From: an uncultured Bacteroidales bacterium
GTDB lineage: Bacteria > Bacteroidota > Bacteroidia > Bacteroidales > F082
Assembly (NCBI GenBank): GCA_947305795.1
Contig: CAMZEK010000014.1
Span: 1 to 54,419, forward strand
Reading direction: 5' to 3'
Length of the DNA: 54,419 bases
A model generated the notes under the pieces. That model had not been told where the DNA came from and made no database searches. It saw nothing but the letters and a program-made list of their open reading frames with translations. The position numbers and the translations under genes were made by a program. Positions 32,531 to 40,681 of the stretch are shown here, piece after piece. Each line of letters begins with the position of its first letter. Positions within the stretch are counted from its first letter, which is position 1.

Positions 32531-33843
32531 CAGTCGATTCCTCTCAAGTCTTTGTAAAGTTGAACGGCATAGAGGTCGGTCATGTTGGAAATGAAATCGA
32601 GGACAGATTGCAGTTTGTAGTAAACTTCATCCTTGTCGGACTTGAATTGTTCTGGAATGAGCGACAGCAGCTTTTTGTTATAAGGTGTGTTGGGGTTCAA
32701 AACGGCGTCGGTGAAGCTCTCCAACAGCGTCCCGATAACGTTGAAACCCGTCAGCTCGATTTTTACCACGGACGGGTGGCGATAGATGTGTTTCACGGAG
32801 GCGTCGCGGTAGATGTCTAATGCATTCCTCTCGAAATCAGGTAAATGCGAAATTAGGCTCTTCTCGAATCGGCCTTCCATGATGGCATCGTAGTTTTTGA
32901 CGAAAATGTCGCTCGCACAATTCACCAATTTGTTAATAAGCATGGCACGAAGGAAGGCCATGCGTTCGTTCATGTCGCTTACTTCATTGTAAGCCAACTC
33001 TTTATGTCGGTAGAAATCCTTGTCCTTTTCAGGGTCGAAGAAGGAAAGGAAGCAGTTCTCGATGGCCTCGGTGCTGATGATGCCGCGTTTGTGGGCGTCT
33101 TCCATGTCTAAGACGAGGTAGCAGATGTCATCGGCGGCCTCCATCATGTACGACAGCGGATGGCGGGCGAAAACCAAATGTTCAGCATCGATTCTTGGGA
33201 TGCCGCACTCGCTCACAACTTCCTCAAATGCAGGGATTTCCGAATAAAAGACATTGTATTTCTTGCGGTCGCCCTTGTCGAAGGAAGGGTAGGGGTATTT
33301 CAGCAATGTGGCCAAGGTTGCAGCTGTGAGGGAGAAGCCTCCCGCTCTTCGACCCATGAACTGATGCGTCAATTGGCGGAAGGCATTGGCATTGCCCTCG
33401 AAGGCGATGAGGTCGCTCCACTGTTCAGGCAAAACCTTGTTTTTCAGTTCTTTGCCTTTCCCGTCCTTGAAGAAGCTACTGATGGTGTCCTCGCCCGAAT
33501 GACCGAAAGGCGGGTTGCCCAAGTCGTGCGCCAAGCAAGCCGAGGCCACAATGGTCTCGATGTCGGATTGGCGCTCTTTCAGTTCGGGGTGCTTTTTGGC
33601 GAGTTTTTCCACCGTACGGCAGGCGATGGAGCGTCCCACGCTGGCCACTTCAAGGCTGTGAGTCAGGCGGTTGTGCACCATCTGCGCGCCCGGCAAGGGG
33701 AAGACTTGTGTCTTGTTTTGCAGTCTTCTGAAAGGGCTGCTGAAGATGATGCGGTCGTAGTCGCGCTGGAAACTACTACGAATGTCAGCACTCTTTTGCG
33801 GCTGCGCGTAGCGTTTGTTGGAGAGAAGGTCGTTCCAGTTCAT
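32530..33843 (-). CDS. dgt: Deoxyguanosinetriphosphate triphosphohydrolase (dGTPase)
   Basis: A 437-residue HD-domain protein. It hydrolyses dGTP, or other dNTPs in related enzymes, to the nucleoside and triphosphate. Seen: SSPFRRLQNKTQVFPL near residue 35, then NRLTHSLEVASVGR (metal His62), the HD pair in ACLAHDLGNPPFGHSGED (His106-Asp107), and the later AADDICYLVLDMEDAHKRG with the second conserved Asp. Length and motifs fit the Dgt family. It is the first gene of a two-gene unit with the unknown secreted protein. Confidence 0.95.
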   Translation of the reverse strand: MNWNDLLSNKRYAQPQKSADIRSSFQRDYDRIIFSSPFRRLQNKTQVFPLPGAQMVHNRLTHSLEVASVGRSIACRTVEKLAKKHPELKERQSDIETIVASACLAHDLGNPPFGHSGEDTISSFFKDGKGKELKNKVLPEQWSDLIAFEGNANAFRQLTHQFMGRRAGGFSLTAATLATLLKYPYPSFDKGDRKKYNVFYSEIPAFEEVVSECGIPRIDAEHLVFARHPLSYMMEAADDICYLVLDMEDAHKRGIISTEAIENCFLSFFDPEKDKDFYRHKELAYNEVSDMNERMAFLRAMLINKLVNCASDIFVKNYDAIMEGRFEKSLISHLPDFERNALDIYRDASVKHIYRHPSVVKIELTGFNVIGTLLESFTDAVLNPNTPYNKKLLSLIPEQFKSDKDEVYYKLQSVLDFISNMTDLYAVQLYKDLRGID

Positions 33844-33859
33844 GGTCAGTTATTTGCTG

Positions 33860-33867
33860 CAAAATTA
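33860..33867 (-). promoter_or_regulatory. -7 box of dgt
   Basis: TAATTTTG on the minus strand, 16 bases before the dgt start. Confidence 0.6.
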
Positions 33868-33960
33868 GGAAAAATCTCTGTTACGCTCGAAAGCTTCAAC
33901 TTATGAAAAGCGTTTTTGAGGCAAATTCTTTGTTTTTTCAAGTTGATTCTATTTTTTATC

Positions 33961-33968
33961 TATTTTTG
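33961..33968 (+). promoter_or_regulatory. -7 box that decides the start of the 34-kb lipoprotein
   Basis: TATTTTTG lies downstream of the first in-frame ATG (33903) and 18 bases before ATG 33987, so the later start is preferred. Confidence 0.6.
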
Positions 33969-33986
33969 TCTTGTAAATGCAACACA

Positions 33987-35027
33987 ATGGGAAAGATGAG
34001 AGGTTACAAGGTAGGTGTCATGCTCTTTTGGATGGCTGTTCTTTTTTCTGCCTGCAGGCATGATGTGGATTTTTTGGCCAATTATCGTGAAGTGCCAATT
34101 ATCTATGGCCTTCTTGAGGCCAATGCTGACACCAATTTCGTGAAAATCACACGCGCGTTTTATGCGCAAGATGACCCCATTCAAGTTGCCATGAACCCAG
34201 ATTCGAGCAACTATCCAGGTCGCTTGGATGTTCGTCTGACGGAGTTTTGCAACGGGGAAAAAACGAGGGAAATCATCCTTGACACCATCACCTTGCACAA
34301 CAAGCAGCAGGGCACGTTCTACGCTCCCGACCAGAAATTGTATTACACCACGGAACGGCTTCGCATGAATATGGGAGGTGAAGCAATCAGTTACCAGCTT
34401 GCCGTCGTTTTGCCCGACTCGACCTTGCACGCACGGACTGACATAGTTGGAGCTAGGAGCTTTAAGGTGAAAAGTTTGGCGGTCAACTATTCGTTGGAGT
34501 ATTTTGGGACGCGGCATCCATTAAAGTTCCATCCTGCCGTCAATGCGGGCATTTATGATGTGTCGTTTTCTTTCACTTTCAAGGAACAGCGCACGCCCGA
34601 TGGGGATTCCGTCCCACGCACCATGTATTGGGAGGGAGGCAGGTTCACCGAATCCGACCTCGCCTTGCATCCCGACGACGATGGTGACTACGTAATTACC
34701 TATAAACCAGAGACGTTTTATGAAATCTTGACCAATTTTCTTGGAGGCGACACGGCTATTGCAGGTTTGCATCGCTTCATCAGCGATTATCCCGTGGAAA
34801 TTACCGTCACGGCAGGCGGACACAATTTGCAGCAGTACATTTATTTCAATGCACCCGAGAATATGGTCACGCCCGGTGACAATGAATTTACGCTCATCGA
34901 TGGTGGCTATGGCGTGTTTTCATCGCGGATGACCACGAAGCGCAAGGTCAGGTTGGCGGGAACGACGGTACCTGATTTATTGGCCAAGACCAACTGGGGT
35001 TTCAAGTATATTGGCGGAGAGAATTAG
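33987..35027 (+). CDS. Lipoprotein, DUF4249-like
   Basis: A 346-residue protein from ATG 33987 (33996 is also possible). The lipobox is VLFSAC in a short hydrophobic signal. The mature start REVPIIYGLLEANADTNFVK, followed by ITRAFYAQDDP, recalls DUF4249 lipoproteins of Bacteroidota, which open with a similar 'GLL...V.I' strand. Later parts contain YYTTERLRMNMGGEAISYQL and a beta-rich carboxyl half. DUF4249 proteins are often linked to TonB-type uptake systems, but no such genes are adjacent here. The function is unknown. Its 3' end overlaps the RNA methyltransferase by 4 bases. Confidence 0.65.
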   Translation: MGKMRGYKVGVMLFWMAVLFSACRHDVDFLANYREVPIIYGLLEANADTNFVKITRAFYAQDDPIQVAMNPDSSNYPGRLDVRLTEFCNGEKTREIILDTITLHNKQQGTFYAPDQKLYYTTERLRMNMGGEAISYQLAVVLPDSTLHARTDIVGARSFKVKSLAVNYSLEYFGTRHPLKFHPAVNAGIYDVSFSFTFKEQRTPDGDSVPRTMYWEGGRFTESDLALHPDDDGDYVITYKPETFYEILTNFLGGDTAIAGLHRFISDYPVEITVTAGGHNLQQYIYFNAPENMVTPGDNEFTLIDGGYGVFSSRMTTKRKVRLAGTTVPDLLAKTNWGFKYIGGEN

Positions 35028-35761
35028 CGTGTCAATTCGGCCATGAGAATACCGGCGGCAACGGCAGCGTTCAGTGATTCCGTTGGGCTGCCGTCCTTAC
35101 GTGGAATGGTGAGGGGACGGGTAATGTAGGGCAAAACCTCTTTCCTGATGCCGTGCGACTCGCTTCCGATGACTAGAATTCCCTCCACTTTTTCCTTGAT
35201 TTCAAACAGGTTTTCTCCTTCGAGCAAGGCACCATAAATGGCTTTGCCCAACTGCTTTTGTTCCGTGAGAAAACCGGGTAAGTCAGTAGCTATAATATTG
35301 ATTCTGAACGCGGAACCCATTGCTGCCTGGATGACTTTAGGGTTCCAGATTTCCACACAGTCAGTGCTGCAAACGACATCATGAAGGCCAAACCATTCGG
35401 CGGTGCGGAGTAGGGTGCCCATATTGCCCGGATTGGCGATGCCGTCCAAGGCAAGGATTAGTTGAGTGGAAGCTGAAATCTGGCCATTTTTTGGGATTTT
35501 GGCCACGGCCAAGAGTCCGGGAGGCGTGTCCAGTCCGCTCATTTGCTGCATCTGCACCTCAGTGACGATTTCAGCTTGTGGGAACGGCACATCACTGCCG
35601 TCAAGGAAGGCTTGTGTGGCAAAGAGGCTGTCTACCTCTAAGCGGGATTGGAGCAATTCGCTGACGGTTTTTCGCCCTTCCACGACGAAAAGCCCAAGTT
35701 CCTTGCGGAATTTCTGCTGCTGGAGCGAGGCGATGCGTTTGACGGTGTTTCTGGTAATCAT
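35024..35761 (-). CDS. TrmH/SpoU-family RNA methyltransferase
   Basis: A 245-residue protein with an N-terminal substrate-binding domain (residues 5-80) and a C-terminal SPOUT knot domain. The knot motifs are visible: LALDGIANPGNMGTLLRTAE (motif 1), GILVIGSESHGIRKEV (motif 2), and IPRKDGSPTESLNAAVAAGI (motif 3). It should 2'-O-methylate a ribose in rRNA or tRNA using SAM. The exact target is not evident. The start lies 10 bases behind the rplI operon terminator. Confidence 0.95.
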   Translation of the reverse strand: MITRNTVKRIASLQQQKFRKELGLFVVEGRKTVSELLQSRLEVDSLFATQAFLDGSDVPFPQAEIVTEVQMQQMSGLDTPPGLLAVAKIPKNGQISASTQLILALDGIANPGNMGTLLRTAEWFGLHDVVCSTDCVEIWNPKVIQAAMGSAFRINIIATDLPGFLTEQKQLGKAIYGALLEGENLFEIKEKVEGILVIGSESHGIRKEVLPYITRPLTIPRKDGSPTESLNAAVAAGILMAELTR

Positions 35762-35770
35762 CTGGAAATG

Positions 35771-35800
35771 AAAAAAGGCTGTCTCAGGGATGAGACAGCC
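35771..35800 (-). terminator. Terminator of the rpsF-rpsR-rplI operon
   Basis: Minus strand: stem GGCTGTCTCA/TGAGACAGCC with a four-base loop, followed by six T. It is 31 bases after the rplI stop. Confidence 0.92.
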
Positions 35801-35830
35801 CGTTATGGTTATGCAAAATTTTTCATTGCA

Positions 35831-36280
35831 TTATTCGGCAAAGACCTCAAAGTCAACCTCAACTTGCACGTCTTTGTGGAGTCTCAGTTTGGCCTTGTAT
35901 TCGCCGACTTCCTTGATGGCCTCATCGTTGAGGGTGATTTGCTTGCGGTCCACATCGAGGTTGGTGGCTTCCTTGATGGCATTGGCAATCATGATGTTGT
36001 TGACCGATCCGAAAATCTTTCCGGTGGCAGCAGCCTTAGCCGGGATGCGGAGTTTCAAGCCTTCAAGAGCCTTGGCTTTTTCCAAAGCTTCATTTCTGAC
36101 CTTCTCTTCCTTGTGTGCCCTTTGGCGCAGTTCCTCGGCCAAGATCTTGCGGTTTCTCTCGCTGGCGAGGATGGCAATTCCCTGCGGAATGAGGTAGTTA
36201 CGGGCATAACCGGGTTTTACGGTGACGATGTCGTCTTTGTAACCTAAGTTGTTGACGTCTTGTTTCAGAATGATATCCAT
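35831..36280 (-). CDS. rplI: 50S ribosomal protein L9
   Basis: A 149-residue protein of normal length. The N-terminal rRNA-binding domain reads MDIILKQDVNNLGYKDDIVT with the conserved VKPGYARNYLIPQGIA. A long charged connecting helix (45-75) and a C-terminal domain (GKIFGSVNNIMIANAIKEAT) follow. It is last in the rpsF-rpsR-rplI operon and ends in a strong terminator. Confidence 0.98.
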   Translation of the reverse strand: MDIILKQDVNNLGYKDDIVTVKPGYARNYLIPQGIAILASERNRKILAEELRQRAHKEEKVRNEALEKAKALEGLKLRIPAKAAATGKIFGSVNNIMIANAIKEATNLDVDRKQITLNDEAIKEVGEYKAKLRLHKDVQVEVDFEVFAE

Positions 36281-36297
36281 GTCTTGTCCTCCTTCAA

Positions 36298-36567
36298 TTA
36301 TTTCAAACAGTCAGCTACGAACGGCATAAGGGCGAGGTGGCGAGCTCTCTTGATGGCGCGGGCAACCTTGCGTTGGTATTTCATCGAAGTGCCGGTGATG
36401 CGGCGGGGCAGGATCTTACCTTGTTCGTTGACGAACTTCAGCAAAAAGTCGGCATCCTTGTAGTCGATGTACTTGATGCGGTTCTTCTTGAAGCGGCAGT
36501 ATTTCTTTCTCTTGGTATCGACCGCTATGGGGGTCAGATATTTGATGTCGTTGTTGGTTTGTGCCAT
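36298..36567 (-). CDS. rpsR: 30S ribosomal protein S18
   Basis: An 89-residue protein with [20 protein letters not shown] and the conserved rRNA-binding [20 protein letters not shown]. It forms the S6:S18 pair on the 30S platform. It is the middle gene of the operon, 26 bases after rpsF. Confidence 0.98.
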   Translation of the reverse strand: MAQTNNDIKYLTPIAVDTKRKKYCRFKKNRIKYIDYKDADFLLKFVNEQGKILPRRITGTSMKYQRKVARAIKRARHLALMPFVADCLK

Positions 36568-36593
36568 TTCTCTAAGGTTTTAAAGGTTCAACA

Positions 36594-36941
36594 TTAGGCT
36601 TCGGCTGCGGCTTCAGCTGCTTTTTTGCGTTTCTTCTCGTTGTAGGCGATGGCGTGCTTGTCGAGCTTCACGGTGAGGAAGCGCAGGATGCGCTCGTCGC
36701 GTTTCAGTTCGGTTTCCACGTCAGCGATGACGTCTCCTTCGGCCTTGTACTCAATCAATTGGTAAAAGCCCGTGGATTTCTTCTGGATCGGGTAGGCGAG
36801 CTTGCGCATACCCCAGTTCTCTTCATGAACGATTTCTGAACCTCTGCCGGTCAGATAATCCTCATACTTCTTTACCGCTTCCTTCATCTGTTCGTCAGAT
36901 AAAACGGGAGTTAAAATGAAAACGGTTTCGTACTGATTCAT
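36594..36941 (-). CDS. rpsF: 30S ribosomal protein S6
   Basis: A 115-residue protein: [20 protein letters not shown] at the start, [20 protein letters not shown] in the middle, and [20 protein letters not shown]. It is first in the rpsF-rpsR-rplI operon. The C-terminal lysine- and alanine-rich tail ([13 protein letters not shown]) is typical of Bacteroidota S6. In other bacteria the S6:S18 complex binds the leader of this operon; the short leader here shows no obvious match. Confidence 0.98.
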   Translation of the reverse strand: MNQYETVFILTPVLSDEQMKEAVKKYEDYLTGRGSEIVHEENWGMRKLAYPIQKKSTGFYQLIEYKAEGDVIADVETELKRDERILRFLTVKLDKHAIAYNEKKRKKAAEAAAEA

Positions 36942-36997
36942 AATGAATTGATTGTTAATGAATTAAATTGTTTGTTAGTGCGTCTAAAAACGTGGCG

Positions 36998-37005
36998 CAA
37001 AAGTA
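36998..37005 (-). promoter_or_regulatory. -7 box of the rpsF operon
   Basis: TACTTTTG on the minus strand, 56 bases before the rpsF start. Confidence 0.65.
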
Positions 37006-37031
37006 CAAATAATTTCTTTATCTACAACACT

Positions 37032-38201
37032 TTAAGCGAAAAATATTTCGCCTCGTATCGATTTCTTTGCTCCCTTCAACATTTTTTCCAGCATGAACTC
37101 CGCAGCATGTCCGTCACCGAAAATCTCGGGAAACGTGGTTGGCGGATTGCCCTTGAAATGCTGCCATGCCTGCGTGATACGGCTCTCGTCAGCATCGGCA
37201 AGAATGGCATTGCCAGTCTGCACTATTTCCACCCATTCGGTCTCGGGCCTGAGGATGATACAGGGCTTCTTGAAGAAATAGGCTTCCTTCTGCACACCGC
37301 CCGAGTCGGTCATCACCAACTGGGCGTGACGCTCCAAAGCAATCATCTCCAAGAAAGAAACTGGCGGGATGAGATGGATGCTTTGACTATTGAAAATCTG
37401 TGCTTGTAAATCTTCCTTAAGATTGGTTTTCAGGAGCTTGGATGTCCTCGGATGTAGGGGTAGCACGACTTGGCATTCCATTGAAAGGCGCATCAAGGCA
37501 CTGAAAACCGCGCTGAGCCTTTCGGGATGGTCGGTGTTGCTGTCGCGGTGGATGGTGGCTAAAATGAAAGGTTTGTTCGCTAATTCCATGCGTTGTATGA
37601 TGTCGGTCTTTTCCTCGGCTATGTCGGCGAAATGCAGACTGTTGTCATACATGATGTCGCCACAATGGTAGACTTTGGGATTGTCGATGGTGTAAGGGTC
37701 GGCATTGTCTATCGGGAAGCCTTCTCTTTTCAGATTCTCCAAACCTGCCTTGGTGGGTGTGAAAAGTAGGGTGGAGCAGTGGTCGCAAACGATGCGGTTG
37801 ATTTCTTCGGGCATGGACTTGTTGAATGAGCGCAATCCCGCTTCGATGTGAACGATGGGCACATGGATCTTGGCGGCAGCTACGGCTCCAGCAAGGGTCG
37901 AGTTAGTGTCGCCGTAAAGCACGATGAAGTCAGGACGCTCCTTTAATAATAAAGCCTCAATGCCTTCAGTCATACGGGCGGTCTGCACACCGTGTGAGGC
38001 GGAGCCTACATGGAGGTTGTGGTCGGGACGCGGAATTTGCAGCTCGTCGAAAAAGACTTGCGACATGTTCTCGTCGTAGTGTTGTCCCGTATGAACGATG
38101 ATTTCCTGTATCTCGTTGGCATAGTGCGACTTGATAGCGCGGCTCAATGCTGCGGCCTTGATGATTTGCGGTCTGGCTCCGATGACGGTGACGATTTTCA
38201 T
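37032..38201 (-). CDS. wecB: UDP-N-acetylglucosamine 2-epimerase (non-hydrolysing)
   Basis: A 389-residue protein. It interconverts UDP-GlcNAc and UDP-ManNAc for surface polysaccharide synthesis. The GT-B fold signatures are VTVIGARPQIIKAAALSRAI, IVLYGDTNSTLAGAVAA, VHIEAGLRSFNKSMPEEINR and the sugar-nucleotide site VMTDSGGVQKEAYFF, followed by a conserved RPETEW. Length is normal. It lies 18 bases after radC on the same strand. No polysaccharide cluster is adjacent, so it may serve a general pool. Confidence 0.96.
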   Translation of the reverse strand: MKIVTVIGARPQIIKAAALSRAIKSHYANEIQEIIVHTGQHYDENMSQVFFDELQIPRPDHNLHVGSASHGVQTARMTEGIEALLLKERPDFIVLYGDTNSTLAGAVAAAKIHVPIVHIEAGLRSFNKSMPEEINRIVCDHCSTLLFTPTKAGLENLKREGFPIDNADPYTIDNPKVYHCGDIMYDNSLHFADIAEEKTDIIQRMELANKPFILATIHRDSNTDHPERLSAVFSALMRLSMECQVVLPLHPRTSKLLKTNLKEDLQAQIFNSQSIHLIPPVSFLEMIALERHAQLVMTDSGGVQKEAYFFKKPCIILRPETEWVEIVQTGNAILADADESRITQAWQHFKGNPPTTFPEIFGDGHAAEFMLEKMLKGAKKSIRGEIFFA

Positions 38202-38219
38202 GGGTAGTTCGATTTGGGT

Positions 38220-38924
38220 TCAGAAAAGCATCTCTCCATTGGCGTGGAAGCTGTGGTATTTCCCGTTGCCAATGACGATGTGGTCGAGGACGATGATGTC
38301 CATTAAGTTGCCGCACGCAACAAACTTTTTGGTGAGGTTATGGTCTTCGTTGCTGGGCTTAGTGTTGCCCGATGGGTGGTTGTGGGCAATGACGATATGG
38401 GTGGCGCCCAGGTTGATGGCGTTTCTGAACACAACGCGCGGGTCGGCGATGGTTCTCGACAGCCCGCCGATGCTGACGCATTCAATTTTGAGAATCTTTT
38501 TGGTATTGTTGAGATACATCACGAGGAAATGCTCTTGAGAGAAGTCGTCGATGTAGGGAAGAAAACGTTCGTAGGCGTCTTGGGTGTTGTTAAGGTCGAA
38601 TGTGTCGGTGAGGTTGGCTTCGGCGGCACGGCGTCGTCGGCCAAGTTCAAGGGCGGCCACGATGGTGATGGCTTTGGCTTCACCGATGCCGTTGTGACGC
38701 ATGAGTTCCTTGATGGAGAGGTTCGAGAGGTCGATGAGGTTGTTGTTCACACTGTCCAGAACGGAACGGGCAAGCTCCACAGCCGACTGCTTGCTGTTGC
38801 CCGACCCGATAAGGATGGCGATAAGCTCTGCGTTGCTCAACGCTGATTTTCCTTTGGTCATCATTTTCTCGCGTGGCCGGTCGTCGGCAGCCCATTCCTT
38901 GATGGTTTTCTTCTCGTTGCTCAT
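38220..38924 (-). CDS. radC: RadC family protein (JAB/MPN domain)
   Basis: A 234-residue protein. The N-terminal helix-hairpin-helix part is visible (LSNAELIAILIGSGNSKQSA, LMRHNGIGEAKAITIVAALE). The C-terminal JAB domain has the metal motif IVIAHNHPSGNTKPSNEDHN (His-x-His-...-Asp) with the preceding Glu in KIECVSIGG. RadC was named for repair, but its activity is unresolved. It is upstream of wecB in one unit. A plausible -7-like TATCTTTA lies at 38950-38957 on the minus strand. Confidence 0.95.
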   Translation of the reverse strand: MSNEKKTIKEWAADDRPREKMMTKGKSALSNAELIAILIGSGNSKQSAVELARSVLDSVNNNLIDLSNLSIKELMRHNGIGEAKAITIVAALELGRRRRAAEANLTDTFDLNNTQDAYERFLPYIDDFSQEHFLVMYLNNTKKILKIECVSIGGLSRTIADPRVVFRNAINLGATHIVIAHNHPSGNTKPSNEDHNLTKKFVACGNLMDIIVLDHIVIGNGKYHSFHANGEMLF

Positions 38925-38980
38925 GTTGGTTTTACTTTGTTTCGGCGCGTAAAGATAGTTTATTTTTGTGAAACGAAACC

Positions 38981-39012
38981 AAAAAAGCCCCTCCTAAAAA
39001 TTTAGAAGAGGC
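38981..39012 (-). terminator. Terminator of rpsT
   Basis: Minus strand: stem GCCTCTTCTAAA paired with TTTAGGAGGGGC, followed by TTTTTT, about 20 bases after the rpsT stop. Confidence 0.88.
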
Positions 39013-39034
39013 CAGCTATGAAAAACAAAACTCT

Positions 39035-39289
39035 TTACGCTAATTTTGCCGTGTGTTTCGTCATCTTCGATTTCAGGTTGGCGGCTTTGTTGCGGTGAAT
39101 GATACCACGACGGGCCACCCTGTCGATAATCGAATAGATTTTTGGAAGTTGAGCCTCGGCTTCGCTCTTGTCGGTCAAAGCACGGAACTTCCTGACTTCG
39201 TTACGCATGTTCTTGGCATAGTAACGGTTGTGCAAACGTCTTTTCTCGTTCTGACGAATTCTCTTTAATGCATCTTTGTGATTTGCCAT
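39035..39289 (-). CDS. rpsT: 30S ribosomal protein S20
   Basis: An 84-residue protein, normal length: MANHKDALKRIRQNEKRRLH, NRYYAKNMRNEVRKFRA, and a basic C-terminal helix with GIIHRNKAANLKSKMTKH. It is a single-gene unit with its own promoter and terminator. Confidence 0.98.
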   Translation of the reverse strand: MANHKDALKRIRQNEKRRLHNRYYAKNMRNEVRKFRALTDKSEAEAQLPKIYSIIDRVARRGIIHRNKAANLKSKMTKHTAKLA

Positions 39290-39325
39290 ATCTTTTTCTT
39301 TATTTGATTCTTTTTAATCGGGCTG

Positions 39326-39333
39326 CAAAATTA
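39326..39333 (-). promoter_or_regulatory. -7 box of rpsT
   Basis: TAATTTTG on the minus strand, 37 bases before the rpsT start. Confidence 0.6.
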
Positions 39334-39385
39334 CGACTTTTTTGTGAATTGAAAACGAAAAAGATGAATTTTTTTATCCAATCGG

Positions 39386-40681
39386 CTAAAGTGCTGATTT
39401 TCCGACAAAAGACATCTTTTCCTCGTTCCCTTGATTCACGATTTCCCCGAGACTTATATTAATAAAGGTGTTCCTTTTGAGGTTTTCGCCTTTCAGCAGA
39501 ACGGGAATGTAATTCTCACCGTAGCCTCGAGCCATGCCTTTACTGTCAATGCGCTCGATGAGCATTCGTTGGGTCTTGCCTTGCATAGCCTCGAAATATT
39601 TGGTTTTGTTTTCGAGTGAAATCTGCCGCATCACTTCGCTTCGTTCCGATTTGATTCTTTCAGGGATTTGGTCGGGCAGGGTGGCGGCTTTGGTGCCAGT
39701 GCGTACTGAATATTTGAAGGTATGGATGTGACTGAAGCCGATTTCACGGGCGAAGTCGCAGCTTTCCTTGAAGGTGGTCTCGGTTTCGCCAGGGAAACCC
39801 ACAATGATGTCGGTGGTGAGGTTGAAGTCGGGACGCACTGACTTGATGCGCAAGCACATGTCGCGAAACTGCTCAACGAAGTAGAAGCGATGCATCCGTT
39901 TTAAAGTGTCGTTGGAGCCGCTTTGCAGGCAGATATGCATGTGCGGCGCGAGTTTCTCATGCTGCAACAGGCTGAGGAAACGGTCGCTGAACTGGTCGGG
40001 TTCAATGGAGGAGACGCGGACGCGGAAGTCGCCGTCAATGTTCAAGATGTTCTCCACAAGTTGCTCAAAATTAGTTTCTTCGTATTGGTATCGCCCCATG
40101 TTAACGCCCGTCAACACGACCTCTTTGAAGCCGTGGGCAACAACCTCTCGCACATTGTCATAAATGTCCTCGGCAGGACGGCTTGTTGCTCTTCCTCTTA
40201 CCATAGGGATGATGCAGTAGGAGCAGAAGTTGTTGCAGCCGTCATGGATCTTGATGAGGCTGCGGGTGTGGAAGGTGTCGAAGGCGGGTTGGTAGCTGAA
40301 CAGGTCGCGGTCGTAACCCTCAGGGTCGCTGTAGCCGGTTTTGAAATGCTCGTCGATGATGTCGAATAAGGCCGATTTCCGCTCATTGTCAATGATGTAG
40401 TCAGCGATGCCCGATTGCAGCAATTCCTCTTTCTTGTGGTTAACCATACAGCCTGTGACGACGATGAGTGCCTCAGGGTGTTTGCGCCGAATCTGATGGA
40501 TGGCCTGGCGGCATTTCTGGTCGCTCGTATTGGTGACGGTGCAAGTGTTCACGATGAAAACATTAGCGGCACTGTCGCCCTCGGCAATCGCATACCCTGC
40601 CGCCTTGAACCGTGATGCCAAGGCATCGGTTTCATACAAGTTGACGCGACAGCCTAAGGTTTTGAAGGAGATGGTTTTCAT
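39386..40681 (-). CDS. mtaB: tRNA N6-threonylcarbamoyladenosine(37) methylthiotransferase MtaB
   Basis: A 431-residue protein of the methylthiotransferase family. It converts t6A37 to ms2t6A37 in tRNA. Three N-terminal cysteines bind one cluster (TLGCRVNLYETDA, NTCTVTNTSDQKCRQA, VTGCMVNH). The radical-SAM cluster is CNNFCSYC in HDGCNNFCSYCIIPMVRGRA. Later GVNMGRYQYE and TDIIVGFPGETETTF are typical of the family. The C-terminal 60 residues are TRAM-like. It overlaps the upstream miaB-type gene by 4 bases (ATGA). Confidence 0.95.
   Translation of the reverse strand: MKTISFKTLGCRVNLYETDALASRFKAAGYAIAEGDSAANVFIVNTCTVTNTSDQKCRQAIHQIRRKHPEALIVVTGCMVNHKKEELLQSGIADYIIDNERKSALFDIIDEHFKTGYSDPEGYDRDLFSYQPAFDTFHTRSLIKIHDGCNNFCSYCIIPMVRGRATSRPAEDIYDNVREVVAHGFKEVVLTGVNMGRYQYEETNFEQLVENILNIDGDFRVRVSSIEPDQFSDRFLSLLQHEKLAPHMHICLQSGSNDTLKRMHRFYFVEQFRDMCLRIKSVRPDFNLTTDIIVGFPGETETTFKESCDFAREIGFSHIHTFKYSVRTGTKAATLPDQIPERIKSERSEVMRQISLENKTKYFEAMQGKTQRMLIERIDSKGMARGYGENYIPVLLKGENLKRNTFINISLGEIVNQGNEEKMSFVGKSAL

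Noticed and set aside
35648..36247. Plus-strand ORF opposite rplI
   Set aside because: It runs through the operon terminator and lies antisense to a complete ribosomal protein gene.
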